Origin: Bryobacteraceae bacterium
GTDB lineage: Bacteria; Acidobacteriota; Terriglobia; Bryobacterales; Bryobacteraceae
Assembly: GCA_026129905.1 (NCBI GenBank)
Contig: JAHCHE010000001.1
Span: 124,001-188,000, forward strand
Reading direction: 5' to 3'
DNA: 64,000 bases
Shown here: piece after piece, positions 1-8,619 of the stretch
How the letters are laid out: each line of letters begins with the position of its first letter
Position numbering within the stretch: position 1 is the first letter of the stretch
The notes under the pieces: model-generated
Told to the model about the DNA's origin: nothing
Seen by the model: only the letters and a program-made list of their open reading frames with translations
The model's database searches: none
Program-made: the position numbers and the translations under genes

Positions 1-424
1 CATCTTTTGTGAGAAAGCGGCTTCCGCCGACGACGAGCGGAACCTGATCGTTCACCGCGCGCCCCTGAATTTCGTTCTGCTGAACCTCTATCCGTACAAC
101 AACGGGCACGTGATGATCGCGCCGTACGCGCACGCGGCGACGCTGGAGCAAGCGCCGGAGGAGGCGTTGGTGGAGATGATCCGGCTCGCCCGCCGCGCCG
201 AGGAGGCCCTGACCCGGATCTACCGGCCGAAAGGGATCAACCTCGGGATGAACGTCGGCGAGTGCGCCGGAGCGGGCGTGGCGGGACACATTCACCTTCA
301 CGTGCTGCCGCGCTGGCCCGGCGACGTCAGCTTCATGACGACCACCGGCGAGACCCGGGTGATTCCGGAAGATCTGGCAACCACCTGGCGAAAGCTACGC
401 GACGCCTTTTCCGGGGCGCAGTAA
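1..424 (+). CDS. HIT family hydrolase/phosphorylase (5' truncated by window)
   Basis: The reading frame is open from base 2 with no start codon, so the gene begins before the window. The visible 140 or so residues carry the histidine-triad signature HIHLHVLPRW (bases about 287-316), preceded by the usual NLYPYNNGHVM strand. HIT proteins of this branch (Ap4A phosphorylase-like) hydrolyse or phosphorolyse nucleotide phosphoanhydride bonds through the middle histidine of HxHxH. An IFCEK stretch at the window edge is typical of the family N-terminus, so little is missing. The protein has no signal peptide and is presumably cytoplasmic. It ends with TAA at 422-424, and a 470-base gap separates it from the polysaccharide genes, so it is probably a separate unit. 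The substrate cannot be told from sequence. Confidence 0.9.
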   Translation, partial: IFCEKAASADDERNLIVHRAPLNFVLLNLYPYNNGHVMIAPYAHAATLEQAPEEALVEMIRLARRAEEALTRIYRPKGINLGMNVGECAGAGVAGHIHLHVLPRWPGDVSFMTTTGETRVIPEDLATTWRKLRDAFSGAQ

Positions 425-449
425 CCGCCGCGACGAGGCGGCCGGTTAC
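421..449 (+). terminator. Hairpin overlapping the HIT stop codon
   Basis: GTAACCG and CGGTTAC form the outer arms, with GC-rich inner pairing around a short loop and one bulge. It starts at the stop codon of the HIT gene. There is no U-tract after it, so it may be a weak or Rho-assisted terminator or only a 3'-end stabiliser. Confidence 0.3.
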
Positions 450-893
450 CTGGCTCTTTGGCGGCGGCAGCGGGCCTGGAAAATCACAGCCTTACAGCGG
501 AAAAAGTAATGGTACTCCGCGCGGCGAATTGAGGCAACCGCGGTACTAAGACGAATAGCCGTCCTCTGCGTAGAAGGCGGTCTTCCGGTCTGCGGGCTTA
601 ACTCCGGACGATCGCGAACGCTATAGGTAACCTATTTATTTTCATAGAGATGCAGGCTGGAGAAGACGTCGTCGGTCAACCCGCCGAACAAGGCAATCCG
701 GCCGTGCCCGTGGTACCGACTCCGTCGTTTTCTGCGTCGGACAGTCGCGGGCCGTTCCGACGCCCGCCACGGTCCGGTTTGGCAGGTACCGCCGTACTGA
801 TTGACCGTTCGCAACAATTTCCGTAAGTTCGAATCACGGACGGCGCAGGCTACCAGTTGGAGAACCTGCCCGAAGCGACGGAGGACAGGTGTC
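450..893. other. Long non-coding leader of the polysaccharide locus
   Basis: About 440 bases lie between the HIT gene and the first polysaccharide gene. Short open frames here have no recognisable protein features and no plausible ribosome binding sites. The only structure I can support is the promoter/operator-like segment at 598-635; the rest looks like an untranslated leader. Confidence 0.5.
598..635 (+). promoter_or_regulatory. Possible promoter with overlapping palindromic operator
   Basis: A TTAACT hexamer (598-603) and TATAGG (622-627) are 18 bases apart, a plausible but weak sigma70-type promoter. The -10 overlaps a perfect odd palindrome, ATAGGTAACCTAT (623-635), in an unusually AT-rich patch for this region. 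A repressor or activator of the polysaccharide genes could bind here. The leader to the first gene would be about 260 bases. Confidence 0.35.
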
Positions 894-1574
894 TTGTACG
901 CGATGAGAGGACTTGCGATGGCGATGGCGGCGGGGATGCTGGCGGCCGGTGCGGCGAGCGCCGGCGAGATCTCGCTTGGGGAAGACGGGGCGCCGGCGTC
1001 GTTTGCCGAGCGCAGCCCCCGCTACCGGATACAGTCCACCGACGAACTGGAAATTAGCTTTCGCTTCACGCCGGAGTTCGACCAGAAACTGGCCGTGCAG
1101 CCGGACGGATTCATCTCGCTGCTGGACGTCGGAGACCTGGAGGTGGCGGGCATGACGGTGGAAGGCGCGCGGTCCGCGATCGCCGGCAAGTACGCCGCGA
1201 TTCTGAACAAGCCGGTGATCACCGTGAAGCTGACCAACTTCAATAAGCCGCAATTCATTGTCGGCGGGGAAGTGGGCAAGCCCGGCAAGTACGAGCTGAC
1301 GGGCGATGTGACGCTGAGCGACGCTGTGGCGATCGCGGGGGGGTTCACGCCGCGGGCGCGCGAGAACGAGGTGCTGCTCTTCCGCCGCTACAGCAAAGAA
1401 ATGGTGGAAGTGAAGAAAGTGAACGTCAAACAAGCGCAGCACGGCAAGTTCGGCGAAGACGTGCGGCTGCGTCCCGGCGATTCGGTTTTTGTGCCGCGGT
1501 CGAAGGTGGGCGAGATCGACCGGTTCCTCAGCGTGACGCGTCTGGGGCTGTATTTTCCGTTGCCGGGCCTCTGA
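894..1574 (+). CDS. Polysaccharide export protein (OPX/Wza-like), SLBB domain
   Basis: This protein of about 226 residues probably forms the periplasmic/outer-membrane export conduit for the polysaccharide made by the downstream genes. A signal peptide rich in Ala, Gly and Met (first 25 residues) is followed by a Poly_export domain (about 40-125; RYRIQSTDELEISF and the QPDGFISLLDVGDL strand) and one SLBB-like domain (about 130-200; VGGEVGKPGKYELTG). I see no lipobox cysteine, and the protein is shorter than classical Wza, so outer-membrane insertion is not assured. The start chosen is TTG at 894, placed 8-9 bases after GGAGGA; ATG at 903 is the alternative. It opens the exopolysaccharide cluster and lies 44 bases upstream of the co-polymerase gene. 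Confidence 0.88.
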   Translation: MYAMRGLAMAMAAGMLAAGAASAGEISLGEDGAPASFAERSPRYRIQSTDELEISFRFTPEFDQKLAVQPDGFISLLDVGDLEVAGMTVEGARSAIAGKYAAILNKPVITVKLTNFNKPQFIVGGEVGKPGKYELTGDVTLSDAVAIAGGFTPRARENEVLLFRRYSKEMVEVKKVNVKQAQHGKFGEDVRLRPGDSVFVPRSKVGEIDRFLSVTRLGLYFPLPGL

Positions 1575-1618
1575 GGAGCCGAGCCTAGGGAGCACTGGCG
1601 TTGAAAGGAGCTGAGCAG

Positions 1619-3931
1619 TTGAACGATCCAAGCCGCAATGAGGGGTTGTTGTCGATGGCGGCGTTGTGGGACGTCTTGCGGCGCCATCGCCTGGTGGCGG
1701 GCGCCTCGTTCCTGGCATTATTCGGCGCAGCCGCGGCGTTCGTCCTGACCCGGCCTGCGCAGTACGACGCGGAAGTCAAGTTCATTGTCAAACGGGCGCG
1801 CACGGAGGGGCCTGTGGACGCTCCCAGATCGCAATCCGGAGCCCCGGCGGCGAATCTGAGCGAGATGGAGATCGCCTCCGAGATCGAGCTGTTCCGGAAC
1901 CGGCGGTCGCTCGAAGAGACGGCGAGGCAGTGCGGGCTGGCGGACGAGGTGGCGGTGGCCGGCGGTGAATCGATGAAAACGGCCGTCGCCGTTCAGAAGC
2001 TGCTGCAAATGCTGTCCGTGAAGCGGGTGGAGAACACGAACATCATTTGGGTCCAGTACCGGCACGCCGACCCCAGCCGCGCCGCGTTGGTCCTGCGGGC
2101 GCTGACCGAGGCGTACCTGGCCGAACACGTTGCGCTGCATCGAAACTGGCGCACGTCGCAGTTCTTCGACGAGCAGACGGGGCTGTATCAGCAGCATCTG
2201 TCCGCCGCCGAGCGCGCACTCGGCGACTTCCGTCAGCGGCATCGCGTGTCGATGCTCGAGGCGGAGAAGGCGGCCACCCTCAGCCGGCAGAGCCAGCTCG
2301 AGGGTCTTCTTCAGGACGCCGAGTCGGCGATCCGGGACGCCCGCGACCGGCTGGTGGAACTGGGGAGGCAGGTGACCGGCATGCCGGAGACGATCGAGAC
2401 CGCGAGCCGGACCGCCCGCAACGAAGCCCTGCTGGATCGGCTAAAGACGCGGCTGCTCGAACTGGAAGCGCGGCGCACGGAGCTGCTGACGAAATACGAC
2501 AAGAGCTACCGGCTTGTGCGGGAGGTGGAGCAGCAGATCGCCGACACGCAGACGATGCTGAGCGGCGAACAGGATCCCGGAGTCGTTGACAGGACGCGCG
2601 CGCTCAATCCGCTGCGGCAGACGCTGGAAGCGGAGCTGCTGCGGACCCGGACGGCGCTGTCGGGCCTGGAAGCCAAGCGCGACAACATTGCGCGGGACTA
2701 CACCGGCGCCCGGATGAAGCTGCTGGAGCTGGAGCGGATCACGGCGGAACACAACGAACTCGGGCGCGCCGTCAAGCTGGCCGAAGAGAACTACCTGATG
2801 TACCAGAAGCGATGGGAGGAATCCCGGCTGGCCGACGCGATGGACGAGGAGCGCTTCCTGAATGTGAGCGTGTTGGAGCCGGTGGTTCCGCCGGCGTTGC
2901 CGGTCGATCAGCATAAGCCGTTTCTGCTGACCCTGGCGGCGTTGATGGCGGCGGCCGGCAGCATCGCCTGCGCGCTGGCAGCCGAATACGCGCCGGCGGC
3001 GATCCGCGGAGGCCCTCGGCCGCGTCCGATGTCCTACGCCCCAGGACCGGAAGCGGTCCCGAGACGCGAACGAGCGGCGACCTACGCCGATATCAACGGG
3101 CGCTCCAGGCCGCCGGCGCCGGCGTGGCAGGAACAGGTGGCGCCGGATTGGGAAGAACCGACGGCCCCGAGGTGGGAAGGAGAACCCGCCGCGGCATGGC
3201 AGGACGCGGCGTCCGAGTCGCGGGCGCTGACCGTGACGACGCCCCCGCGGGGAGACCGGGCCGGCGCAATCCAGTTGTTACTGTGCCGGGAGTTGGTTTC
3301 GCGCGACGACTACGGCCACGTGATTGACCGGATCCGGATGTACCAGGGAAGGCAGGACGGCATTTCCATCGGGCTGGCGGCGGGCATTCCGGCGGAGGAG
3401 GCCGCGGTGGCCGCGGTACAACTGGCATCGTCCATGCACCGGCGCAACGGATTGCCGGTGCTGCTGGTGGACGCCAGCAATGCGAACCGGGCGCTGACCG
3501 GCTTTTTCGGGGCGCCGGAAGGGCCGGGATTCCGCGACCTTCTGCTGAGACCCGAAGGGGCCGAGAACCAGTGCGTTCACCGGACGGCGTTCGAGAACCT
3601 GTGGATCGTGCCGCCGGGTTATGGCTCGCTGAACGGAAATGCCGGGCCCGGGCGGCTGGAATGGCTGCGCAACGCGCTGGGCAACGGATCGATGAACCTG
3701 GTGGTGCGGCTGCCGGAGCAGGTAAACGGCGGTTCATGGCTGATGTTGTACGGGATTCTGGACGGCGCTCTGTGCAACGTCGGCGCGGAGGAAGGAGGGG
3801 CTGAGGTGACGGAACAAATCGTGAGACGAGTGCTGGAAGCCAAGCGGGGATACGACGACCGGCGTTTGACGCTGGTGGGCGGCGCGGGTGACTGGAGGCG
3901 CGATTCGATGGAATCGCTGACCGTGTGCTGA
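1619..3931 (+). CDS. Wzz/GumC-type polysaccharide co-polymerase with degenerate BY-kinase-like tail
   Basis: This inner-membrane protein of 770 residues is expected to control chain length and link the polymerase to the export channel. Two membrane spans bracket the periplasmic part (about 25-45 and 433-456), with a long coiled coil between (about 190-400), as in Wzz/GumC proteins. After a Pro/Trp-rich linker the last 220 residues resemble a bacterial tyrosine-kinase domain: a VLLVDASNANRALTGFFG segment aligns with the Walker A' region, but the expected Walker A lysine is absent (GIPAEEAAVA instead of a GKT/GKS loop) and there is no C-terminal tyrosine cluster. It is therefore probably a structural or regulatory pseudokinase. 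TTG at 1619 is preferred because AAGGAG sits 8 bases upstream; TTG at 1601 has no such site. Confidence 0.85.
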   Translation: MNDPSRNEGLLSMAALWDVLRRHRLVAGASFLALFGAAAAFVLTRPAQYDAEVKFIVKRARTEGPVDAPRSQSGAPAANLSEMEIASEIELFRNRRSLEETARQCGLADEVAVAGGESMKTAVAVQKLLQMLSVKRVENTNIIWVQYRHADPSRAALVLRALTEAYLAEHVALHRNWRTSQFFDEQTGLYQQHLSAAERALGDFRQRHRVSMLEAEKAATLSRQSQLEGLLQDAESAIRDARDRLVELGRQVTGMPETIETASRTARNEALLDRLKTRLLELEARRTELLTKYDKSYRLVREVEQQIADTQTMLSGEQDPGVVDRTRALNPLRQTLEAELLRTRTALSGLEAKRDNIARDYTGARMKLLELERITAEHNELGRAVKLAEENYLMYQKRWEESRLADAMDEERFLNVSVLEPVVPPALPVDQHKPFLLTLAALMAAAGSIACALAAEYAPAAIRGGPRPRPMSYAPGPEAVPRRERAATYADINGRSRPPAPAWQEQVAPDWEEPTAPRWEGEPAAAWQDAASESRALTVTTPPRGDRAGAIQLLLCRELVSRDDYGHVIDRIRMYQGRQDGISIGLAAGIPAEEAAVAAVQLASSMHRRNGLPVLLVDASNANRALTGFFGAPEGPGFRDLLLRPEGAENQCVHRTAFENLWIVPPGYGSLNGNAGPGRLEWLRNALGNGSMNLVVRLPEQVNGGSWLMLYGILDGALCNVGAEEGGAEVTEQIVRRVLEAKRGYDDRRLTLVGGAGDWRRDSMESLTVC

Positions 3932-3966
3932 GGGAAACCGGGACTTCCGAGTTCGATCCGAAGAAG

Positions 3967-5445
3967 ATGGAAAATCCGACAATAAGCGCCTTGGAGGTTT
4001 CCGCGTCCGTTCCGGCCAAGCCGCGCCTGCGATTTTTCCGCGATGCCCGCAACGTCAGCTTCAGCCTGGTCGTGGGCATGGGACTGCTCGCGCTCCGCAG
4101 CGTGCTCGTGCTGGACATTGTCGGGCCGCGCGTGATTGGAATCTGGAAATCGGTGATGGCCGTGCTGTTCGCCAGCGGCTTCCTGCGACTCGGCGTTCCC
4201 CAGGGCATCGGGCTGCGGATGCCCTACCTGCGGGGGCAGGGGCGCGGGGAGGAAGCGGAGCGGCTGGCCCGAAGCGCGGGGACTTTTGTTGCGCTGTGGG
4301 GCGGGGCGCTGGGTAGCGTCGTCTTCGCCTGCAGCTTTTTCGCGACCAACGCCGATTACCGGCTGGCGCTGCGCTTCATCGCCGGCGTGACCTGGCTCAA
4401 TTACGTCCAGGAGTTTCTGCGTGAAGTCGCCGGCGCGCGGCACCTGTTCGGGGTGCGGGTGGTGGAGACGCAGGTGGACGCGGTCACGAATTTCATCGCG
4501 ACGCTGGCGCTGGCGTGGTGGTTCAGCCTGGCCGGGCTGGGCAGCGCCGCGCTGCTGACCTGTCTGCTGCCGATCGGCTATCTCGGGTGGAAGCTCGGAT
4601 TCCGTGTCGCTGCCAGGATCGATTTCCGCGGCATCGCCTCGCTGGTGCGCACGGGGCTTCCGTATTCGTTCATGGAGTACGCCTCGCATGTGACGCGTTA
4701 CCTGGGCATCCCTGTAGTGGCGTTCGTCATCGGTCCGGTGGCGGCGGGCTACTTCGCGCTATCGGTGCTGATCCTCGAGTTCGCCTCGAACATCATCCAC
4801 ATGGGCGTCTCGCGGGTGGTGGGGCCGCATCTGATGCACGATTTCGGCCGTGTCGAAGATTACCTGGCGGTCGCTCGCTACTACGAACTGCCCACGAAGC
4901 TGTTCAGTTACGTGTCGCCGCCGGCGCTGGCGCTCACTTCCCTGACGCTGCCGGCGCTGGTACCCGTGATTCTTCCGAAGTTCGGCGGCGGAATCGCGGC
5001 GGCGCAGGTGGCGGTGTGGGCGGTCTTCTTTCTTGGCGCGGGGGCCAGCGTGGACGCGTTCGTGAGCGCGGCGCGCAAAGTAACGAGCGTTCTGAAGGCG
5101 CTGCTGGTGATCGCGCCGGCGGCGATCAGCGCGCACTACCTGGCGGCGCTCCACCTGGGGCTGGAAGGTGTGGCGTGGAGCTGCGTGGCGACGATTGCGG
5201 CCGTGACAACGGCCAAGCTGTACGTCGCCCGGCGCGAGTGCGGATATTCGCCGCTCCAGACGGTGGGTTTTCTGGGCATGCTGTACCTGCCAGCGGCGTT
5301 TTCCATGGCCCTGTCGATCGGCCTCCATCGCAGCGGAGCGACAAGCGCCGCCCAGGCGGGCGCGTACCTGCTGTTGTATGCCCCGCTGTTTATCTTCTAC
5401 GAGCGCCGGCTGTCGTTGCTGCGGCTGGCGCGGCAGGCGATGTAG
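3967..5445 (+). CDS. Wzx-like polysaccharide flippase (MATE/MOP superfamily)
   Basis: This is a polytopic membrane protein of 492 residues with about a dozen hydrophobic segments and few acidic residues in the spans. Hydropathy, length and position between a co-polymerase and a polymerase gene fit a Wzx-type lipid-linked oligosaccharide flippase of the polysaccharide transporter family. The ATG at 3967 gives a normal N-terminus (MENPTISALEV); a GTG at 3925 overlapping the previous stop codon would add 14 residues and would be translationally coupled, so the start is uncertain. The best-preserved family-like region is the first two spans (FRDARNVSFSLVVGMGLLALRS). The transported glycan cannot be told from the sequence. 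Confidence 0.82.
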   Translation: MENPTISALEVSASVPAKPRLRFFRDARNVSFSLVVGMGLLALRSVLVLDIVGPRVIGIWKSVMAVLFASGFLRLGVPQGIGLRMPYLRGQGRGEEAERLARSAGTFVALWGGALGSVVFACSFFATNADYRLALRFIAGVTWLNYVQEFLREVAGARHLFGVRVVETQVDAVTNFIATLALAWWFSLAGLGSAALLTCLLPIGYLGWKLGFRVAARIDFRGIASLVRTGLPYSFMEYASHVTRYLGIPVVAFVIGPVAAGYFALSVLILEFASNIIHMGVSRVVGPHLMHDFGRVEDYLAVARYYELPTKLFSYVSPPALALTSLTLPALVPVILPKFGGGIAAAQVAVWAVFFLGAGASVDAFVSAARKVTSVLKALLVIAPAAISAHYLAALHLGLEGVAWSCVATIAAVTTAKLYVARRECGYSPLQTVGFLGMLYLPAAFSMALSIGLHRSGATSAAQAGAYLLLYAPLFIFYERRLSLLRLARQAM

Positions 5446-5458
5446 GCGAAAGGAAGTG

Positions 5459-6757
5459 ATGAGTCCGGCGGACACAAGAGCAGGTTCGGGGATGCGGCGG
5501 GCGGTCATCGTGGCGCTGGCGCTGCTGGCGCCCGTGCTCCACGTCGTCGGCGCCGGGGGGGCGAAGGTGAATCTCGGCCTCGCCGATCCGCTGGTGCTCG
5601 CGGTGGTTCCGTGGATTGTTTGGCGATTTCTGGCCCGGCAGGCGCGGCTGCCGCTGTTCATGTTCGCGCTGGCAATGGCGGCGGGAACGTTGCTTTCGAC
5701 GCTGCTGCATTACGAGATCTCCTTCTACGTGCGGAGCCCGCTGGGGCTGGCCGCCGGGATCGGGAAGGCGCTGTTCGTCTGGGCGTACTTCTATGCCGCG
5801 GTAAACCTGCTCGAATCCCGCGAGGACATGCTGCTGCTGACCAAGTCGTGGATCGCGGGCAGCGCGGCGGTGGCCGCCATCGGCATCGCGGGCTCGGCGG
5901 CGCACCAGTGGGCCGGAGTGGAGAACCGGTTTACCCTGGCGTACCGGGCGCAGGGGACGATGGGGGATCCGAACCTGTTCAGCACCCACCTTGGAGTGAG
6001 CCTCTTTCTGACCCTGTTCTTCTGCGAGGCGAGCGGGCGCAGGCCACGGTGGGTGTTCCCGGCGATGGCGCTGCAGATCGCCGGCATGATCATGTCGGCG
6101 TCGAGGAGCGGGTTGCTGGGCTTCGCGGCCGGCGTGGGGCTGCTGCTGATATTCCGCGCCTCGGCCGGCTGGCGGCTGGCGACGGTGTGCGCCGCGGCGG
6201 CGGCGGTGGCGTCCGTGGCCTTCGTTCCGGACGCGCGGAAGCTGGTGGAAGCGAACCAGATCACCGGGCGACTGGCAACCACAACGGTGGACGTCAGGGC
6301 GACGGACCGGGCGAAATTGTGGGAGGGCGCGTGGAACAACTTCTTGAACGCTCCGCTGCTTGGGGTGGGCTACGAGAACGGTCCATACGTGAATCGGAGC
6401 GTGGCGGGGACGTCGAGCGAAGCGCATAACACGTACCTGAGCATCGCGTCCGAACTCGGAATCGGCGGGCTGGCGGTATTTCTGACGACCGTGTTGTACT
6501 TCCCGGCCATGCTCTGGAAGGGCGTGCGCGATGGAGGTCCGCGCCGGCAGGCGGCATGGCCGCTGCTGGCCGCGTTCGCCGATATCGGGGTGGTGGCAAT
6601 GGCGTACAACGCCGACAATTATCGGGGCTTGTGGGTGCTGATGGCGGTGGCGTACTGGTTTCGGACAACTTGCTGGGAAGAAAGGACGGACGATTGGGAG
6701 CCGGCGGACGAGCGCGCCGCGCAGGGTGCGGCGGCGGTCTCGGGAGCGGCCTGCTGA
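5459..6757 (+). CDS. O-antigen polymerase/ligase-like membrane protein (Wzy_C type)
   Basis: This 432-residue polytopic protein has a large loop between late spans containing ATDRAKLWEGAWNNFLNAPLLGVGYEN and SSEAHNTYLSIASELG. The GxGxxN segment followed by an HNxYL motif is characteristic of the Wzy_C (O-antigen ligase/polymerase) family. In a locus with Wzx-, Wzz- and OPX-like proteins its most economical role is periplasmic polymerisation of repeat units. AAAGGAAG lies just before the ATG, and the gene starts 13 bases after the flippase stop. Ligase and polymerase members of this family cannot be separated by sequence alone. Confidence 0.85.
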   Translation: MSPADTRAGSGMRRAVIVALALLAPVLHVVGAGGAKVNLGLADPLVLAVVPWIVWRFLARQARLPLFMFALAMAAGTLLSTLLHYEISFYVRSPLGLAAGIGKALFVWAYFYAAVNLLESREDMLLLTKSWIAGSAAVAAIGIAGSAAHQWAGVENRFTLAYRAQGTMGDPNLFSTHLGVSLFLTLFFCEASGRRPRWVFPAMALQIAGMIMSASRSGLLGFAAGVGLLLIFRASAGWRLATVCAAAAAVASVAFVPDARKLVEANQITGRLATTTVDVRATDRAKLWEGAWNNFLNAPLLGVGYENGPYVNRSVAGTSSEAHNTYLSIASELGIGGLAVFLTTVLYFPAMLWKGVRDGGPRRQAAWPLLAAFADIGVVAMAYNADNYRGLWVLMAVAYWFRTTCWEERTDDWEPADERAAQGAAAVSGAAC

Positions 6758-6761
6758 AGCT

Positions 6762-8612
6762 ATGGGCACACGAGAGAGGACAAGCAAAGGCGAAGGATCG
6801 CCGCGCAAGAAGGCGCTCATCATCTGCAACGTCGACATCATGGTTTGGGATTTCCTGCGCCCCTTGCTGGACGCGCTGCGTGAAGAAGGCTACGAGCCGC
6901 ACGTGGCGTGCGCGCGCGGAAGGCACTTCCACCTGCTGGAAGCCGAGGGCTATCGCATGTGGGAAGCGCCGGTGGCGCGGCGGTTCAATCCGCTGGCGAA
7001 TGTGCGGGCGTTTTTGCGGCTCTACCGCCTGGTGCGGGACGAACGCTTCGACGTGGTGAACACCCACAGCCCGGTGGCCTCCGCCGTCGGCAGGCTCGCG
7101 GCGTGGCTGGCCGGCGCCCGCACGATCGTCTACACGGTGCACGGCTTCTATTTCCACGATGGAACGCCGAAGCCGCTGCGGCTGGCGATGATTGCCGTTG
7201 AGTGGCTGCTGGGACGGATCACGACCGCATTCACATTCGTCTCGGAGGAGGACCGGCGGACCGCGCTGCGGACGGGCATCGCCCGAAGGGAGGAGACGAC
7301 CGCCACCACGTATAACGGCGTGGATATGACGCTCTTCAAACCTCGAGCGCCGGGCCGCGGTGGCCGCCGCGTGGTCGGGATCATTGGGCGCATCGTCAGG
7401 GAGAAAGGCTACCGCGAGTTCCTGGAAATGGCCAAGAGCGTCGCGGCGTCGCGGGATGACGTCGATTTCCTTGTCATCGGCGATTGCCTGCCGACCGATC
7501 GCGATCAATTCGGCAAGCGCTTCCGCAGGAGCGTCGCGGAAGCGGGCCTGGCGGACCGGTTCGAATTCACCGGAAGGATCGAAGACGTGCCGCCGCAGTT
7601 GCGGCGGATGGATGTCTTCATTCTGCCGTCTTACCGCGAGGGGTTCTCGGTCTCCGTGCTCGAGGCGATGGCGACCGGCCTGCCGGTGGTCGCCTCGGCA
7701 ATCCGCGGCTGCCGGGAATCCGTCGTGCACGGCGAGACCGGCTTCCATGTCGCGCCCCGCGACGCGGAGGCGCTCTCGCAGGCGGTTCTGTTCCTTCTGG
7801 ACCATCCGGACGTTGCCGCCCGTATGGGAGAAGCGGGCAGGAAGCGCGTGGCGGAGCTGTACGAGAAGGCCGCGGTGACCGAGCGTTACGTGGCGGCGAT
7901 TCGCGCGGCCACGCAGCCGGGCGCGGCCGAGCGGGACACGGCAGCCGAGCGAAAGCCGCTCGAGCGGGCCGTCCGCAGGTGCTTCGACGTCGCGGCGTCC
8001 GCGCTCGCGCTGATCGCTTTCTCACCGCTGCTGTTGGCCGTGACCCTCGCTGTGCGCCTGGCGCTGGGGCGTGAGGTCATCTTCCGGCACCGGCGCCCGG
8101 GTTTGTGGGGCCGGCCGTTTGTACTTCTCAAGTTCCGGACGATGACGGACGAGCGCGGCGCCGACGGCGAGTTGCTGCCGAACGAGCGGCGCACCACGCG
8201 CTTCGGCAATTTTCTGCGGGCCTGCAGCCTGGATGAGCTGCCGCAACTGTGGAACGTGCTGCGGGGCGACATGAGCCTGGTCGGTCCACGGCCGCTGATG
8301 ATGGAGTACCTGCCGCGCTACAGCCCACGGCAGATGCGGCGGCACGAGGTGAAACCCGGCATCACGGGTTGGGCCCAGGTGCACGGAAGGAATAACCTCC
8401 GCTGGGAAGACAAGTTCGAGATGGATGTCTGGTATGTGGACAACCGGAGCCTGCGGCTCGATATGAAGATCCTTATTGCGACGATCGGCCGAGTCCTTCG
8501 GCGCGACGGAATCACCGAACAGGGGCAGGTCTTTTCCTCGTCGGAGTTCCTTGGCAGCGCGCGAGGTGAAGCGGAGGACCTTGTGGGCTGCGCGGAAGCG
8601 GGAGGAGACTGA
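6762..8612 (+). CDS. GT4 glycosyltransferase fused to priming sugar-phosphate transferase
   Basis: Two enzymes are joined in one 616-residue chain. Residues about 20-395 form a GT-B fold GT4 glycosyltransferase: an N-terminal acceptor lobe (KKALIICNVDIMVWDFLRP), HGFYFHDG, and the donor-site EX7E motif in YREGFSVSVLEAMATG (about 293). Residues about 410-600 form a bacterial sugar transferase (PF02397; WcaJ/PglC class): a hydrophobic hairpin (ALALIAFSPLLLAV), FRHRRPG, KFRTM, the catalytic Asp-Glu in SLDELPQLWNVLRGDMSLVGPRP, and GITGWAQVHGRN. The second domain would load a sugar phosphate onto undecaprenyl phosphate; the first could then add the next sugar. The gene starts 4 bases after the polymerase stop. 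The two domains usually occur as separate adjacent genes. Confidence 0.92.
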   Translation: MGTRERTSKGEGSPRKKALIICNVDIMVWDFLRPLLDALREEGYEPHVACARGRHFHLLEAEGYRMWEAPVARRFNPLANVRAFLRLYRLVRDERFDVVNTHSPVASAVGRLAAWLAGARTIVYTVHGFYFHDGTPKPLRLAMIAVEWLLGRITTAFTFVSEEDRRTALRTGIARREETTATTYNGVDMTLFKPRAPGRGGRRVVGIIGRIVREKGYREFLEMAKSVAASRDDVDFLVIGDCLPTDRDQFGKRFRRSVAEAGLADRFEFTGRIEDVPPQLRRMDVFILPSYREGFSVSVLEAMATGLPVVASAIRGCRESVVHGETGFHVAPRDAEALSQAVLFLLDHPDVAARMGEAGRKRVAELYEKAAVTERYVAAIRAATQPGAAERDTAAERKPLERAVRRCFDVAASALALIAFSPLLLAVTLAVRLALGREVIFRHRRPGLWGRPFVLLKFRTMTDERGADGELLPNERRTTRFGNFLRACSLDELPQLWNVLRGDMSLVGPRPLMMEYLPRYSPRQMRRHEVKPGITGWAQVHGRNNLRWEDKFEMDVWYVDNRSLRLDMKILIATIGRVLRRDGITEQGQVFSSSEFLGSARGEAEDLVGCAEAGGD

Positions 8613-8619
8613 GCCGCGT

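Noticed and set aside
632-817. A 61-codon minus-strand frame in the polysaccharide leader
   Set aside because: No recognisable domain, no ribosome binding site and Arg-rich composition; it covers the promoter-like region.
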